Below, one piece after another: positions 12,051-26,387 of a stretch of DNA of 64,000 nucleotides. A model generated the notes under the pieces. The model saw nothing but the letters and a program-made list of their open reading frames with translations, had not been told where the DNA came from and ran no database searches. The stretch lies in assembly GCA_022497145.1 (NCBI GenBank), contig MU385856.1:744001-808000 (forward strand), given 5' to 3'. The DNA comes from Rostrohypoxylon terebratum (Eukaryota > Ascomycota > Sordariomycetes > Xylariales > Hypoxylaceae). The position numbers and the translations under genes are program-made. Numbering within the stretch: the first letter of the stretch is position 1; each line of letters starts with the position of its first letter.

Positions 12051-15000
12051 AATTACCACTCAGAAAGTCGCGTTGGCTCGTCGCCTTCTGTCATGAAGAG
12101 GTGTCACAGGGTTATCAATATGAGCAACGAATACTATGCAGGTCCTACGATAGCCCAGAATTGGCTTTGCTTCTCGTCATACCCTGGGATTCGGAATCTG
12201 TCAGCCGAATGATGCAGCAAACGATGCTCTATAGGCCAAACGGCACGCCTAGGTGCACGGCGATCGACCTCCTTCCCCTATCTGGTATGGCGGCATGATA
12301 TTGGTCATGCTAGAATCTTCATGGGTTCCATGTATATGCCTTCTAGGCTCCCGATACTATGTAGACCGTAAAAGAAGCCCCGAGGTCGTGCTACGAGTCG
12401 TGCTACGTCGTGCCGGCGATTCGGGCATCCAACCTTCTTGAGGCAGGCTTTTGATCATGCCAAAAACATATCAGAGTGTCTATCTCTACGCTGTGAATGA
12501 TGGAATAATTCCTGCAGTCGACGTCGTGTGTGTGGGATGACTCACCTCTACCTTCCCAATGGGAGTACTCGCGGGTAAGAAAAGGGGACGTTCCGAGAGC
12601 TCGTTACCCAAGCGATGTTGAACACTAATAATGGCCACAAGGAACTTGCGACGAGAAAACAGATGCATGATGAGGAATGAAGGAATATATCAAGACAATG
12701 ACATGTCTATGTCGGGATACACTCGAGTTTGTGAGTCAACTAAGGGAGTGTATCACTAGAATTCTAAACGTGACTAGCATAACTCCAAGACTTTAAGGTA
12801 GCATCACAATCTAGGACGATACGGAATCGTCCCCTCATACAGGCTTCTTTCAGGAAAATTGACATCAGATGGACGAGGAGAGTTTTGTGCTCGTTGAACA
12901 AGATTCAAGGAATAGCAAGGACACGCATTCTTACAAGTACCACCTATCTCTACAGCAACCACGAAGGGATCAAAAGATGAGGTTACAAATGTAATCAGCG
13001 ATAGGCCCGCTGCCTTAGGAATAAATCACTATACATACTCACAGCTAGCGAGAGGGGTATCTTGGACTGCCCAGAGAGTGACTCTAGGTTACCCCTGGCG
13101 AGTACTGTTGTCGGTTACTTCCAAGGCTTATGACCCCGAGAAGCTTTTGGGTATCATAAATCACATAGAACAGCGGCAGATGACTGTCAGATGGCGGGAC
13201 GAGCCGAGTCAACTATTCCAATAACAAGCTTGATAGGGCCGTATGATGTGTAGCCCAAAGGAGATGGAAGCATAGAAATAAGGCCGGCCATTGCTCATAA
13301 CCGCGCCTCTGTGGGCTTTTAGATCCCTACCTAATATGTAGTGACAGTTTAATTTCACCGAACGCTTAGAAGCCAAGAACATGAATATGCAAACGAGACT
13401 AGTATTCTCCAATGTGGGAGTTCTATATAGGTAGCTGATATCTTCTGTCGTTAGAATAAGCTGGCTAAAATTAGCATGTCACAAAGTCATCGCTGCGCTG
13501 GCCAGAGTTGCAATCCTGGGTAAGCCGAGAATCGACCTACCCTTACCTAGCGGGTAGGGAAGGCTGATGGATTTGTTGCCTGATGCAGCATCTCGATTAG
13601 GCGTAGGCAGTTTGCCTCACCGTAACGTTCAGGTGCTTCCAATGTCTGCCTATCCAGGGGGGGAATTGTTGGCTCGAATCTCAGAAGCCTATCATGCATG
13701 GCTCGGCGCCTACCATCTCCTTCTCGATGCGTATAAGCGTGCTTCAAAAGACATGTACGAACGTCCATCTGTCCGTCTATCCATCCCCAAAGTTACTCCT
13801 CACTAAATTAGCTTGTCATGGGACAGTTTCCAAGTCACAATATCAACCGCAAAATATATACTCATGTCGACGATGCGGTAGTTATGACCTCTTCTCCCCA
13901 TGATGACTACGGCTTGGTAATCAACATATCCATGGGGTACGTATACACTAGCCGCGCGCATACTAGACCCATGGATAACTAAGACGCGAACGACCATACG
14001 TACATGTGTTCACACCCCGTATGCGCGATATCCAAGTTTTGGACTACCATTGTAGAAAAAAAGGCTCCGAGATGGTACCATGAGAGCTCGACTCCCCCAC
14101 GCCACGGGGTACGTACTAGCAGGCAGATATGCAGTCTAAAAAAGCGGCAACTCCGTCACTGCTTAAGGTGAGGTGAGTAGAAGGTTGCTATAATGCACAC
14201 CTAGACCGGCCCCATTGCTACCTTCGCCGTTCCATCCGGGGACTCCAAGCTGGGGTAGCAACGAGGAGCACGCCGGAAAGTTCCATAAATCCTTTTTCTT
14301 GGCCCGCGCGAAGTCTTGCTCGACGGCACTCCGCAAGCCACGCCAGTTCTCTTTCACCAATCGTAACTGAGCGATGAACGCCTGTCATATCATGTCATCT
14401 CATGTTTTGTTATGTTGTGATGTGCTATGCTGTGTTATGTATAGTATGTAGGCAGGTAGGTATTCCTAAAACCTCGGCGCCTCGAAGCTCCGGCGACACG
14501 TTGGCTGAGTCTGCGACAACGGAGAGGACGGATATCACATACACGGCGCTGCGCTTCCGAGCGACAATGCGGTTTCGGCCTGGCCCTTCCTAGCTCAGCT
14601 TGCGAGGGGTGATATCAGTGGTGGTAGCAGTAGTGGTGTGGCGGCGGCAATACGTGTCTTCCGGCCTGAGCTCTTGCGCGAAGATCAATGTGCTGTTCCT
14701 CCGGATTCGCATCCGCGCCACTCGAGACCCAATAACGAATCAAGGTAGGAAAGAAAAGAAAACCACCGTTTACAACTAGTAGTTCCCCTAGCTTTCCCGC
14801 ACTTGGCCATACCTACTCCCGGACCTCTCGAGTGATAGGGCTCCGCGGGTGGCTTGCATGACAGCTGAGGCAAACCGAGATTGGGCAGTGCGAAGTCTCA
14901 TCTTCATCTGAAGGACGGCCTAGCGAGCGAGCGTGCTCGTGGCAGACATCACACCGAGCGGCAGTTGAGAGGCTCTTCTCTACTTCAAACTAGAAGCCGG

Positions 15001-16113
15001 TGAGCTAACCGTAACCTCCTGGCCCTGGGGCAGCCCTACGGCCATTTTTCTCCAAACGGGGTAAGAAACCGCGCCGTTACAGGAGAGACGCGCGGCGTTA
15101 TGCGCTCGATATGTCACCTGTCACTTAATAATGCTTACCTACCTATAACGGTAGGTATTGCTGTCGATTACATTGTAGTAAGGGATGAGATTGTCACTTT
15201 CCCCCCTATCTTTTAGGGCTCTAGGGCCTTTTTTTTTCATTAAGCTAGTGAGATCCGGTGGGATATTACAGAGGACCACAGGACCCTAGACGCTTCCAGT
15301 TGCTAGCTCATCCATACTTACCGTACCTCCTATCCGGGTACAGCGTATATTACCATATCTTATGAGCCTCATGTTGGACCATGTCACCGTTACTAAGCGC
15401 ATAGCACACGGGTCTCGCAGATCGTATGTTTGCAAACGATAGATAAGAAGCTAATAACCTACCGAATACACTACCTAGGGGGATTGGGGAGAACGGCCCG
15501 CGAATGATTGATTTGGTGGGCCACTCCCACATACGAAAACAAGGGGCCCGAACCAGAAATGGCTCATTCTCGGTTTGGCTCAGGCACCCCGTCCCTTTCA
15601 GATTGGCATGCCCGTTTTTTCTGCTCTGATCCACACGTGTCAGAAATGGATCCTATTTACATGCGCGTAACGGCTTGCTGCTACTCTATATTATAGGTTG
15701 GCTGGTTGGTCTGGTATCATGGATATGTTGCTGGGTAAATACAGTACCAAGCCTTAGTATGGATATCCCAAGGAGATTTATGTGAGTATAGGTTCATGTT
15801 TTATGTAAGAGACTTGACCCTGTCCGCTATAGCGTGCTTTAGCTACATCTCGTAGGACGGAGATAGTTAGAGAAATAGAGAAATAGGGATATACCAAAGA
15901 TTTTAGCAAGTTTTACTAACGTCCGTAAGTAAATATAGTCCAGTGGGACCTCGGATTTGACGATGCGCACCTTGCAACAACACAGACGAAAGACCCTAAC
16001 CTAATACCTACTCTATTATATACTTATGCACAACCACACTATTAACATTCTAATATACACCAACTCGACGGGACAAATACTACTACGTAGTACACAGTAC
16101 TGTATACTACGGA

Positions 16114-16129
16114 ACGTTAATATTAACGT
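16114..16129. repeat. 16-bp perfect AT-rich palindrome
   Basis: ACGTTAATATTAACGT reads identically on both strands. It sits in an AT-rich patch with several TAC/GTA dyads (16080-16140). Could bind a dimeric regulator or form a small cruciform; no direct evidence. Confidence 0.6.
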
Positions 16130-19100
16130 ACTATGATATTATAATACTAGCTATAGTAGCAACGATCTCGCTCGCAATCCAGGGGTCCTTGTCGGAACCA
16201 TGTTGGTTCTGTTAGTTCTTGGGGGCAGAGATTTCCTGAAAGCGGCAGGGATCTATACGCGGGACCGGGGGATACCGTTAGTAATCTTGTTAATCATCTA
16301 TAAGCGAGGACAAGGAGGCAAGCTTGACAGTTGACAGGACAGGGTCCGGACTGGGGGCGGTTGATGACTGCCCAGGTGCTGACAGGGAAGATGATCCTAA
16401 GATGCGATTCGGTCGTCAGATATGTGACAGCCAGGGGGTGCCCTGCGAATGCCATCCCATCATTCCCATTTCCCGTCCCCAGGGATTTAGTTGACAGGCG
16501 CTCGGGCCTATATCAGGAGAAGTTTTCGAATTGTCCTTAGAGATTTCTGTCATCTATCATCTGTCTTCTGCTAGGCATGTATGTAGAAGCTATATAGACA
16601 CATGCATATTGTGACACCCGCATGTGGAAAAAATTGCATATCTACTGCTAGGAAAATATGTACGCCACGTCTGGATACGGTAGCTTCAACTGGTCAGCTC
16701 AAGCGATCTAATGTGTTTTACATGTCGGCTATGCTTCTCGATGTGGGCTACCGGGCGTACTCCATACAGTACGTCCGATTGACCGTACAGCGCAGTGGAT
16801 AGTATACATAATAGTAGTAGGTGGTGAATTTGGCGAAGAATAGTTTTGCCGGTTTCTGTTGATCATTATTATATTCCGACAGGTACATACCTGGTATACC
16901 CCGGGGATCGCCAGTGTGTGCGATTTCGAATCGGCCATTGTGGTTTCGTACGATACACCTACCGATACCTACCGAGCATGTGCTTACGTTGCTTTCCCTT
17001 AGCTTCTCCACGGGCTAAGAGCCTGAATGGGAGCCTTGACCCCGGCCAACCCTTGCGCCTGTCAGATCCTTGACACCATCCCGGCAGCCACCCTTCGAGC
17101 AAGATCTGATACCGACAGGGTGCCATCTATTATAAGTCTAGACCTATGGAGCCTTGCCAGGCTCTCGGTTCTTGTTCATGGTAGCGATCTGAACTACTGC
17201 CCAGTCGAGGAAAGTTGGCCGCACAAATATCGGTCCTTTTTGGGAAGTCGACGATGTCAACATGGCCTTGAAAACCTCCATCAGCTACCCATTTGGGAAT
17301 TACCTTGCAGCCGAGTTTCGACTAGTTCCGACCTAAAAATCTATTATGCTGGACCACTACTGCGTAGGCGGAAGCACAAAAGACCAAAATGACCACAGGT
17401 GGAATTGGGGGAAGGGGGGGGGGAGATCGGACTTGTGAAGGAAAGTTGGAATAGTGACGTCTTGCCCATCTGGCCATAAATTCAGGGGCTGCATGTGCGG
17501 GAATTGAGCCGTCCTTCGAACCGACCTCGCCGTCCTGACCGGTTGAAAATTCGCCGAGGGGGGCTTGCGGCGCATACGCCCTTCAATATGTAAGTGGATC
17601 TCACCGAGTCTGTCTGCCCAGGAATGGCCTTCTTGTATGGCCTTGTTGTGTTAGATCCTTTAGATCCTTAAGACACTGGCCGGGCCTCTACACGTGCAAT
17701 CCACATGGTAGTATCTATTTCCCAATTTACCGTCCCCAGCATCGTCATCTACCATGAGCCCAATCGATCGTGTTTTCGGGAAGGGGAAGTAGGCCCACAT
17801 TGGATATTGATATGGATATGGATAATATTGGATAGGTAGGTATGGTGATGGAGCTCGACGCCACCGGTAGACACTAGAACACCAGTCAGAGGAACAAAGA
17901 AGTCCCTAGAGATAAGGCACCCCAACGAATGCAAGATGCCTCGCCGGTCTGCCTGCCTTCAGGTTTTGCGCCACAGACGAATTTGCTAATAGAATTGTCT
18001 CGATTAAAAGCAGGGATAACCAGGTGCTAAATATTTGATAGGTCTTCAGCCAACCTCGTAATGATGGCTGTATGAGGTATGAGTGGCGCGGAAAGCATTA
18101 CATAGTAGAACCCAGGCTTGACAAGACGTGCCAATCAAGTCCCCATGCTGTTCCTGTCATGTCATTGGCATGTTTTTTTTGGTCGCGATGTAACCCTCTC
18201 GAATAAGTCATCCAAATTTAAGACTTTCTACGCTGTTAGATATTGTCAGGCTGGCAGCTACGCTAAGGTGCTATGAGGCAAGAGATCTTATTGGAAAGCA
18301 GGCTTTCACAACACAGTGGACCTCTAAAAGGATGGGCACAGCACTCTGGCGTGCATGAGCAGTACGTTGACGGTAATCGGGCTAGCTTCTAGCTTCTAGC
18401 CACCCTAATCCGAGAACTGGGTCGACGTCGAGGTAGGTAGGCGTTGCATCCAGCATGTACCAGGCCAAAAGGGGCAACGGCTCAGTGGGCAGGTGATAAA
18501 CACGCACACACACAAGACATGCAGTATGCATATTTCCGATTAGCAGCCTCAGATCTCAGGCTGGCAGCTCTTGTTGAAATGACATGTCTCATCGTTTTAA
18601 TAAGATGACACTTATACCGTGCCGAGACCCCAACAACAGCAGCAGCAGCCGCGATGAGGAAAATTGACATGAAATAAAACTTTGACACGCTTGAAACATG
18701 CTAACGAACCTGCAGGATCGTTCAATAACTTGGACTGACGACGGAAAACCTCTTGGCGAAAAAGCCACACGATGGAAAAAGCAAGTAACAGAACGAAGAT
18801 CCGTAAAGGTTGACCAATAACAGGCGTCTCTCTCTCTCAGATTGTTCTCTCGAAACAGTGATATAAAGGTGCGAATATGTGTGAGAGCATAGAATATCGG
18901 TTTTGTTCGGCCCTTACGGCATATATGAGTTTCAGGTAGGCGCCTCGACCTTGACGACAGGTATGTTCGTCCCAACCTCGCTTGATCGGAAACCGCGCGC
19001 ACCGCTGTGACAGAGGACCGAAATTCGTCGCGTTGGCGCAGGCAAGTGCCCAACGGCTGACGTGCTTGGTGTCACTCAGGAGTACCAGTAGAGGTCAGTA

Positions 19101-21240
19101 CCAGCTCACCCTACCACGTTGGCGGACAGGTGCTTTGTATGAGCCACAGATAAGTCCACCGAACCATGCAGAAAGCCGTTCGTGCTGCGTGGAATAGCGG
19201 TGGAGATGCTGTCTGACGACAAGATCTCGGCCAAAGTAGGGCTCTTGTTACCGTTCGAAAATCAGCTATAGACAGGCGGCCATCCCGGATTAGTTTGATT
19301 TGTAAGATGGCGCGCGGTCTGATCGGTCAAAGAAAAGCTTTCTGCAACCGACTTCTGGAGCGCCACGAAACGCCTGTGACCGCCTGCGAGATTGGCGATG
19401 TCGCGCCAACGGCCCATCATTACCTTGTGTTTCCACACTTTCCCCTACTCTCTTAGCGTGCCAAAAAAAAAATGCTACAATGCTACATGGTGAAATGGCA
19501 GAATCGTCGAAGTCATTGGATAGCTGGATTACAAGTAGAGCCGAGAAGGACTAAATAGCATTGGAATGTCACCACTTCACTTCGTGGGGGTACAGTGAGC
19601 TTCACATATCTTCCATTTTCAGCAAGAAGCATAAGATCGAGAGCCGCAAACTAGGAATTTTGTTGGATGTGCTATGTAGCTTAGGCAGATGAGGCTGATT
19701 CACTAACGACTCTATCGGTACTGCACTCAAACAGCGATGACACTTGATTCGCGTATATTGTTATATTATCATATATTGAAGTGGTGCGATTTCTTTTTTG
19801 ATACGATGGAGATTGTCAAAGAATTCTTCCGCTTTGCCTCCTTGGATCAGATTCTGGTCGTGCATAAGCAACTGTACCAGGACGTCTAAGTAAACGGTAT
19901 GCATGGTGCTACTTACGCGTACATACATCGTAGTTTGTGTACGGGCGGAACTCGGTAGACAAAGTCGGGTTGTAGGCACGTTGTTCCAGAAGCAAGGGAA
20001 GCCATTGCCAGGGGTAACTAAATGTCAAGGGGGCGGACCCACGGATGCGGATTCATCCCGGTCTTCTGAGCACCGCATCTTTGCCTGTTCTAGGAACTAA
20101 TATCACGAATGATACTGCGGGCGTGTGGGCGCTCCTTGGTGGATCATTCAATAGCGACGGCAGAACGGGTCGGAATGGACTTTCGGCAGGGGCCTTTAGA
20201 TCAAGCCACCGATCAAACTATCTGAGGTGATGAGGTGATGAGAGTGACGGGAGTGATGAAGAATTCGTCAACAGAATTGAGAGGATGAGATAGGTACGCC
20301 AGACAGGCCAGATACGCATGTCTCTCATTCATTCTTGTATGTGGCAAATAGGCAAAAAGAAAACTGCGCAACGCATACATATTATCTCATTACATAGTAC
20401 TGTACATGGATATTATGAACAAGGCGCACGCGTAAGTGACACCTACACGAGGGACACGAGGTGGTTGCATACATTGCATACACAAGACACAAGACATCCA
20501 TATGTATGGTTAGACTATGAGTCGCCGCATCACTAAACGCACCTGATCGCTGTCACCTGTGCCATTGGTTCTTGCACGGAAGGATAGGGGCATTCGAACC
20601 AGGGCATTGGGTATGACAAGTAGTCGTGAAAGTGCCCTGGATGCAGCAGACCGTTGTGTCATGCCGAACAACTAATGGGAGGACGGGGGACGGACCTTGA
20701 GGATCTCCTGGGGATCTTTTGAGATCATGGAGGAGGATGCGTATCTTGTATGATTACCTTGGATGCATACAGAGTAACGAACTCGCTGGCAATCGCCAGT
20801 CTGGAATACGTTCGGATCTCGTGTTCAGCCTGTATCGAAGCACGGCATGTGATACAATGGACGTACACCAATGAACGTACACCGAACACGGTATCATGTA
20901 TCAAAAGCGATCCAAGAACGGAAGATGTGTTCGAGAACTAGGTAGACAGCAGATGGCGAAGGCGCGGGGAGGTTCGTGGGGAGTCGTGGGGGACGAAGGA
21001 TTCGCGGTGGCTTATTCGCTGGGTAATACTTCCTGGCACTGCTGACTATCAGCCACAAGTCGGACTTCCGACAGCTCAGCGCAACCATGACGGCTCCGGC
21101 AGACTGGGTGATATTAACCCTGATATGTAAGGTATGTGTGTACCCATAACCTACGAGAGCATAAGAACATCGGAAATACTATCGACGTCCTGCCCGCTCA
21201 GAGTCAATCTGGCTGTCTGGCAACCCCAACTCTTCTCTCC

Positions 21241-21271
21241 ATCCATCCATCCATCCATCCAACCATCCATC
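21241..21271. repeat. (ATCC)n microsatellite
   Basis: Five perfect ATCC units followed by AACC and further ATCC units. Confidence 0.9.
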
Positions 21272-22221
21272 TGCATGTCTTCTGACCCCCAACTATCCCA
21301 AGTACCCGACACTATGGGATAGGTAGAGTGCATGATGGCGTCCGTCGGTATCTACATATCTAGTTGATAATCTTACGATACTTACCTACTAGAACCCAGG
21401 TGCGCACTTGATTATCGTGAGCGACGAGCTTATTCCAGGTTCTTCTCACCGTGGATGCCCAGGTGTCTAGGATAGCGAGCACCCTTGTCGGCTCAATTTG
21501 AAACAGATGGCGTCTAAGTCGCAATTTCGATGATTCAACAGAAAATCGACGACCGTTGGAACCAACGAATAGGTTTTCGTGGAGACCCAGGGTAAGCCCA
21601 ATAGTATGACCTGGTGAAACTCGATGTCCAAAAGCTGCTAGGTATCCCCGAAGCAGACATATCATCAAGTACCGGGCTAGGCAATGCCCTATCCCTACCT
21701 AACTACTCCTCTTCATCTCTTCATAGCTTATGGCTTGATGCGTCTCGACGGCACCATGATTGCGCACCAGGTCGAGAAAAAAGAGGCACAGAATGGTGAA
21801 AAAAGACGTTGGCAGGGTTAAGGGACATATGACAAGTGAGGAAGATCAATGTGGATGGAACCCGGGAACCGGGTTTTGTGCCATGGATCCGGATTCATTG
21901 ACCTGCAGGTTTTCCGCTGTCGTTGTCTCTGATTCATTTTTTTTTCTTTTGGTTGTTGTGCGCCCAAAGATGCAATTGGATGAGTTGCACACCACGTTAG
22001 GAGCACAAGGCGCTTGGGCGGCGCACGGGATGGGTTCTTGTCGACCACCCCCCAGCTTCTCGGGATTACGAAAGACGGCCCTTGCTTGGATGGGGTAAGA
22101 GATCTGCAACCCCCTTGGCAAACCGCAAACTTCAGATCGTACCTAGCTCGCGCTCTTGGGACCAACCGGAACGAAGTCCCAAGAGCCTAAACATCCTGAG
22201 CATCTGAGAAAGCTCACCATT

Positions 22222-22250
22222 AAACCCTACACCCTATTACACCCTACACC
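22222..22250. repeat. Degenerate telomere-like C-rich motif
   Basis: Four CCCTA words separated by AC or TTACA (AAACCCTACACCCTAT...). Orientation is opposite to the G-rich copy at 12029. Confidence 0.35.
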
Positions 22251-23893
22251 TTGTATGTAGAGAGAGCGGACCCACGACCCTAGCCAGCCTAGGCCCCAGG
22301 TAGCGAGTATCTGATGAGATATTACGATAGTACGTACATACGATATTACGGTACCATAGTACCATAATATGTACCGTGGATAGCTAACCGTGGACCGTGA
22401 TACTGTAGACTAATCGTTAAAATCACGTAAGCCTTGGAAACCCGCGTAACTCAACCAGTCATTAATGAGAAACGAGTGGGACCCGTCCCTCCAGCTGCAA
22501 ATTGATGCAGTACCAATAGTGGCAACCTTTCCTCTAGTGTATTCAGATAATAGATAATAATAATGAATCGAATCTGCATGACGATGATTACGTATTCATA
22601 CATATTCTTGTTGTGCTAGTCAGTCGTAGTGCAGACGAGGGTATACTTACGCCTTGTACCTTGACAAGCTTGATCACAGATCACATAATATGCCGAATGA
22701 AGAAAATTAATAGTAGTAATATGTGCTAAGGTACTAGGTTGGTCGGTTGGTAGATATTGATTGATAGGGAATGGGGACTAGACTGACCTGTCATGATGGA
22801 CCTTAGATGGTGTTCAGATCGCCCTCAGATGGGAAAAGGTGGTTTTGTTTTTGCTGACTCGGAAATCTTTAAAGAACGAACAGAAACATCACGAATCGTA
22901 TGGCATTGGTCGATAGGAGCTGCAGAATTTAGCGCCCTCCTAAAGATAATTACATAGCAGAACGCCTCACCTATATAACGTAGCCATGTGATAGGACGCC
23001 TGCGATATAGCATCGTTCTTTTCCGTTCCTTTTTGACACATTTGATGACAATGGCACTGGGGGGGGAGATCACGGCTCGGCACCGATCTGTCTTGCAGCT
23101 TTGGCTGATGCAGATCGCCCACCGCCCACGCCCACATCCAAACCAACGGGGTCCGGGGGTTTGGCCAAAAACGTACCTACTAAATCCAACAAGATTTGAC
23201 AGCCCGCGAGAATGGCCGATATGCCATATGGAGAGGATCAACCATAGTACCCATCGGGGCGGATGCCACTAGGGGTGAGCGAGGGGTGCTCGAAGGGGGG
23301 GATCGCGCATACGGCGATATATAGCAAGACGCTATGTATTCCCGAACAGTCGTCGTCGCCGTTGCTAAGGGTAGTAAGGGCAGTTCTACCTAGGTCCTAG
23401 GTTCATGGTCCAAGATACGGGTAGGGAAGGTAGTAGACGCTTATTCTTCCTTTCCCGTTCCCACTCCCGTATTTTCCATTTTTTCCCATTCCATTTTCCG
23501 CCACAATTTCCATCAATTCCGTCAATTACCTGCCTAGACTGCCAGGTGAACACTTACCATAGTACTACTCAATATACCAAATTACCAATGACTCGAGGAA
23601 GGGTGCCTACTGCCCACACTAGCCCACACACGTCCCAAATAATTAAACCGGTTACCAAGTCAGCGGGACGCATCTAAGGTTCTTAGCCTAATGCAAATCA
23701 TGCCTGTCAACGCAAGGAAACTTCCATGTTAGGTTCTGCGAGCCAACCTCAACCTTGGAACCTACCTACGCAGTATACTTATGCCTGTGCCTATACCTGT
23801 GCCTGTGCCCTGGATAGGTGGATAGGTGGGTAGGTAGATATGTACAGTATTGAGGAACGAAGTTACAGCGATGGTCGGTTGGCCCAGTGGTTC

Positions 23894-23921
23894 TTTTTTT
23901 TTTTTAAAAAAAAAAAAAAAA
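23894..23921. repeat. T12A16 homopolymer junction
   Basis: Twelve T followed directly by sixteen A, a self-complementary low-complexity tract. May be a nucleosome-excluding poly(dA:dT) site; lengths could also be affected by sequencing error. Confidence 0.8.
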
Positions 23922-24623
23922 GAGGAGGGGCTGCAACATTGGCATCCATTGCATTCAATCGGTGCTCGGTGTTTGTTCCGAAGGTAAAGGTAAGCAATGC
24001 AGGCTGTCGAGTTCTTCCCGGCCATGACTCGCCTCAGGCTTCTGGCCTTTCTGCTGTTGAAAATTTCCGAACCGCTATAATGTCCATAGCCTGTTTACCT
24101 AGGTACTTGTGGATTTTGATCGCCACAGGACGTCTAGATAATATCGCCTCTAGGGATAATATCTCAACTACGCGGCCTGGGGATATAGCCTGAGTCGGCC
24201 GTGATCAACTGATCTGATCTATACTTGATATGTGGGATAGAGACCTGCACTAACAAGGGAGATGAGAGATGCGAGATAGCAATCAATAGGGACTTGTGTT
24301 CGTTTTATGTAGGTACGTTGTTGTAAAACCTACGAGGTAACCTGTAACAGTTAAAATCAGTATACAGTACGAATTATGCATTCGTCTGTATGATGCCAAC
24401 TATGTTCATGTATGTGAACATGTCTGCATGTCTACGTACCTATACATACCTAGGACCTAGGACCTGGGGGATGAAGGAATATATCAGTGTGTGAGTCGAT
24501 CAACTTTCATATTCGGATGTAGGCATTCGTAGCTTGAAGCGGCGCGGCGAGGCGAGATGTGTGATATGTGCCCCTTTTTTTTAATGAGCTTATTGCACCT
24601 TTCATCGTCTGTCGTTCATCGTC

Positions 24624-24667
24624 CTCTGAGGTTCCAGAGCGTAAGCTGGCAGGCTGGAACCTCAGAG
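24624..24667. repeat. 14-bp perfect inverted repeat (stem-loop)
   Basis: Arms CTCTGAGGTTCCAG (24624-24637) and its exact complement (24654-24667) enclose a 16-nt loop. No U-run follows, so it is not a bacterial-type terminator. Could be an RNA hairpin, a footprint of a small foldback element or a regulator site. Confidence 0.75.
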
Positions 24668-25533
24668 CGTTAGAGTTGACCCAAATTGTTCCCTTCAGTG
24701 GCTTTGGAGGGGTTTCCTTTTAGGTCCTTGGCAAAATCTGGTCGGCTTTTTGATTTTGCCTAGATCTCTTGTCAGCTCGTCAGATGAATATCGCCAAACC
24801 CGAAGCAATCGTCTAAACATGTCTACTACGTACCTAAATACGCAATGGTAAAAATAACATGATTCAGCACCCTTGGGCCTTGGATCCGACTAATTAGCAG
24901 CAGCTGGAACTCAATCGCCGTCAGCGCCACGAGGGTTGTATTGACATTCTAATCATTCCATTGAGTAGACCAATCAACTGAGCCTACCTAGTAGGTAGGT
25001 ACGCACCTTGGACTCTTGTTCTCGCTTTGATTCGTCTAATGACGAGGACTTAACCTTATGGTTTACCCCCTTTTGAAGGTATCTCCTAAGTATATGAGTC
25101 GATCATGAACATATTCGACCTCGCCGCTCTTGGGACTGTTACTAACGATGGCATTGATCATGGACTTTACTCTATTTTTTCCTTGATTGGACGTATTCGA
25201 TGTTCGGCGTCGCCTAAGTTCTGACGCTTACTATGTATGTAGTTGAATGTTTAAACGTTTTTTTAGGGGAGAAAGTAGAAACAAAAAGCTTCACTAAAAG
25301 AGTCACAACTTTTTTTTTCGACGGTGCCAATTCCTCGGGCGCACCTGCGTCATAGGAAAGGATGTCCCTGGGCTGGGTCGTTGGGTCTGAGCCAAATTGC
25401 AGATGCGCGGAAACCTTCTTGTAAGCGTCTTGTAAGCCGGGAAGGTACAGTTAGTATTATGGTTTGGTACAGTTAGGTGTCGTTTGTCGTTTCTCGTTTC
25501 TCGAGATGCGTTTCGACGTTTCTCACATAATAT

Positions 25534-25587
25534 CATAGTACTCATCGTACCCATCGTACTCATAGTACTCATAGTACTCATAGTACT
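25534..25587. repeat. 9-bp minisatellite, six units
   Basis: Unit CATAGTACT repeated six times in 54 bp; units 2 and 3 carry single or double substitutions. Confidence 0.9.
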
Positions 25588-26360
25588 ATGTACACATCAT
25601 AATATCATGGATGCATTTCGTATGTTCCTCACGTTTCGTATGTAATACCGAAGACTTGGAAATGTTCAATCCTTAATCGGCATCGGCGCCACATCTCGTT
25701 TTTATCGCACGATCAACTACCTAGCTGGCATGATGTGATAAAGCGCTGAGCCAATCTGCAGCATACTCGTGGATGAATACGTGGTAAGGCATAGTCATGT
25801 TTCCATGCTTTCATATTTTTCCGGCGATTTCTTCTTATCGTGGTTGTTTTTTTTATGAACGCCCCCCTTTGAATTAAGAATGTCAGGAGCGAATTAAGAA
25901 GATTAGGAAGGGGTCCCACTTCAGCATCATGTGGGTAACTTCGACGTAGTATGTAAGAGACTCAAAAAAAGACCTAGATATACCCATTTGGCATTTGGCG
26001 AGGAAGGAAGAGTTCGATCTGGTCTTCGAAATGCACGCACGTATGCGATGGTACGTGTGTAAGGTCTACCCCGGTATCATCTTCTTTTCCATCGGGCAAT
26101 TTCATCTGGCACCAAAGCAGTAACCGTCGCGGTCCGGGGTCCTGACCCCTGCTCTGCATATACTACATAGTATGTACATCGATACTACCACCGACGCTTG
26201 CCCGTCCTAGAGGCTAGTAGTTCCTACCTACTACTATGTACTGTGGTCGTGTCACTTGCCTCCCCTACACCTACAACTAACTAACTTGCTCCAGTCGCTC
26301 TTTGCTCTTTATCGCTTCAGTGCACCAGTGCTTCAGTAGTACCATCACTACTATGTAGGT

Positions 26361-26387
26361 AGGTATCAGAGGTATCAGAGGTATCAG
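26361..26387. repeat. 9-bp tandem repeat, three units
   Basis: AGGTATCAG three times without mismatch, directly after a TAGGTAGGTA word. Confidence 0.85.

Noticed and set aside
18589..19053. Minus-strand 154-codon frame in the gene desert
   Set aside because: Arg/Ser/Cys-rich, no motif, no flanking exons; expected by chance in 17 kb.
22825..23241. Minus-strand 138-codon frame with overlapping plus-strand frame
   Set aside because: Both strands open with random-like composition; no conserved signature.
23894..23921. T12A16 as a transposon poly(A) tail
   Set aside because: No element body or target duplication beside it; a low-complexity tract is the simpler reading.
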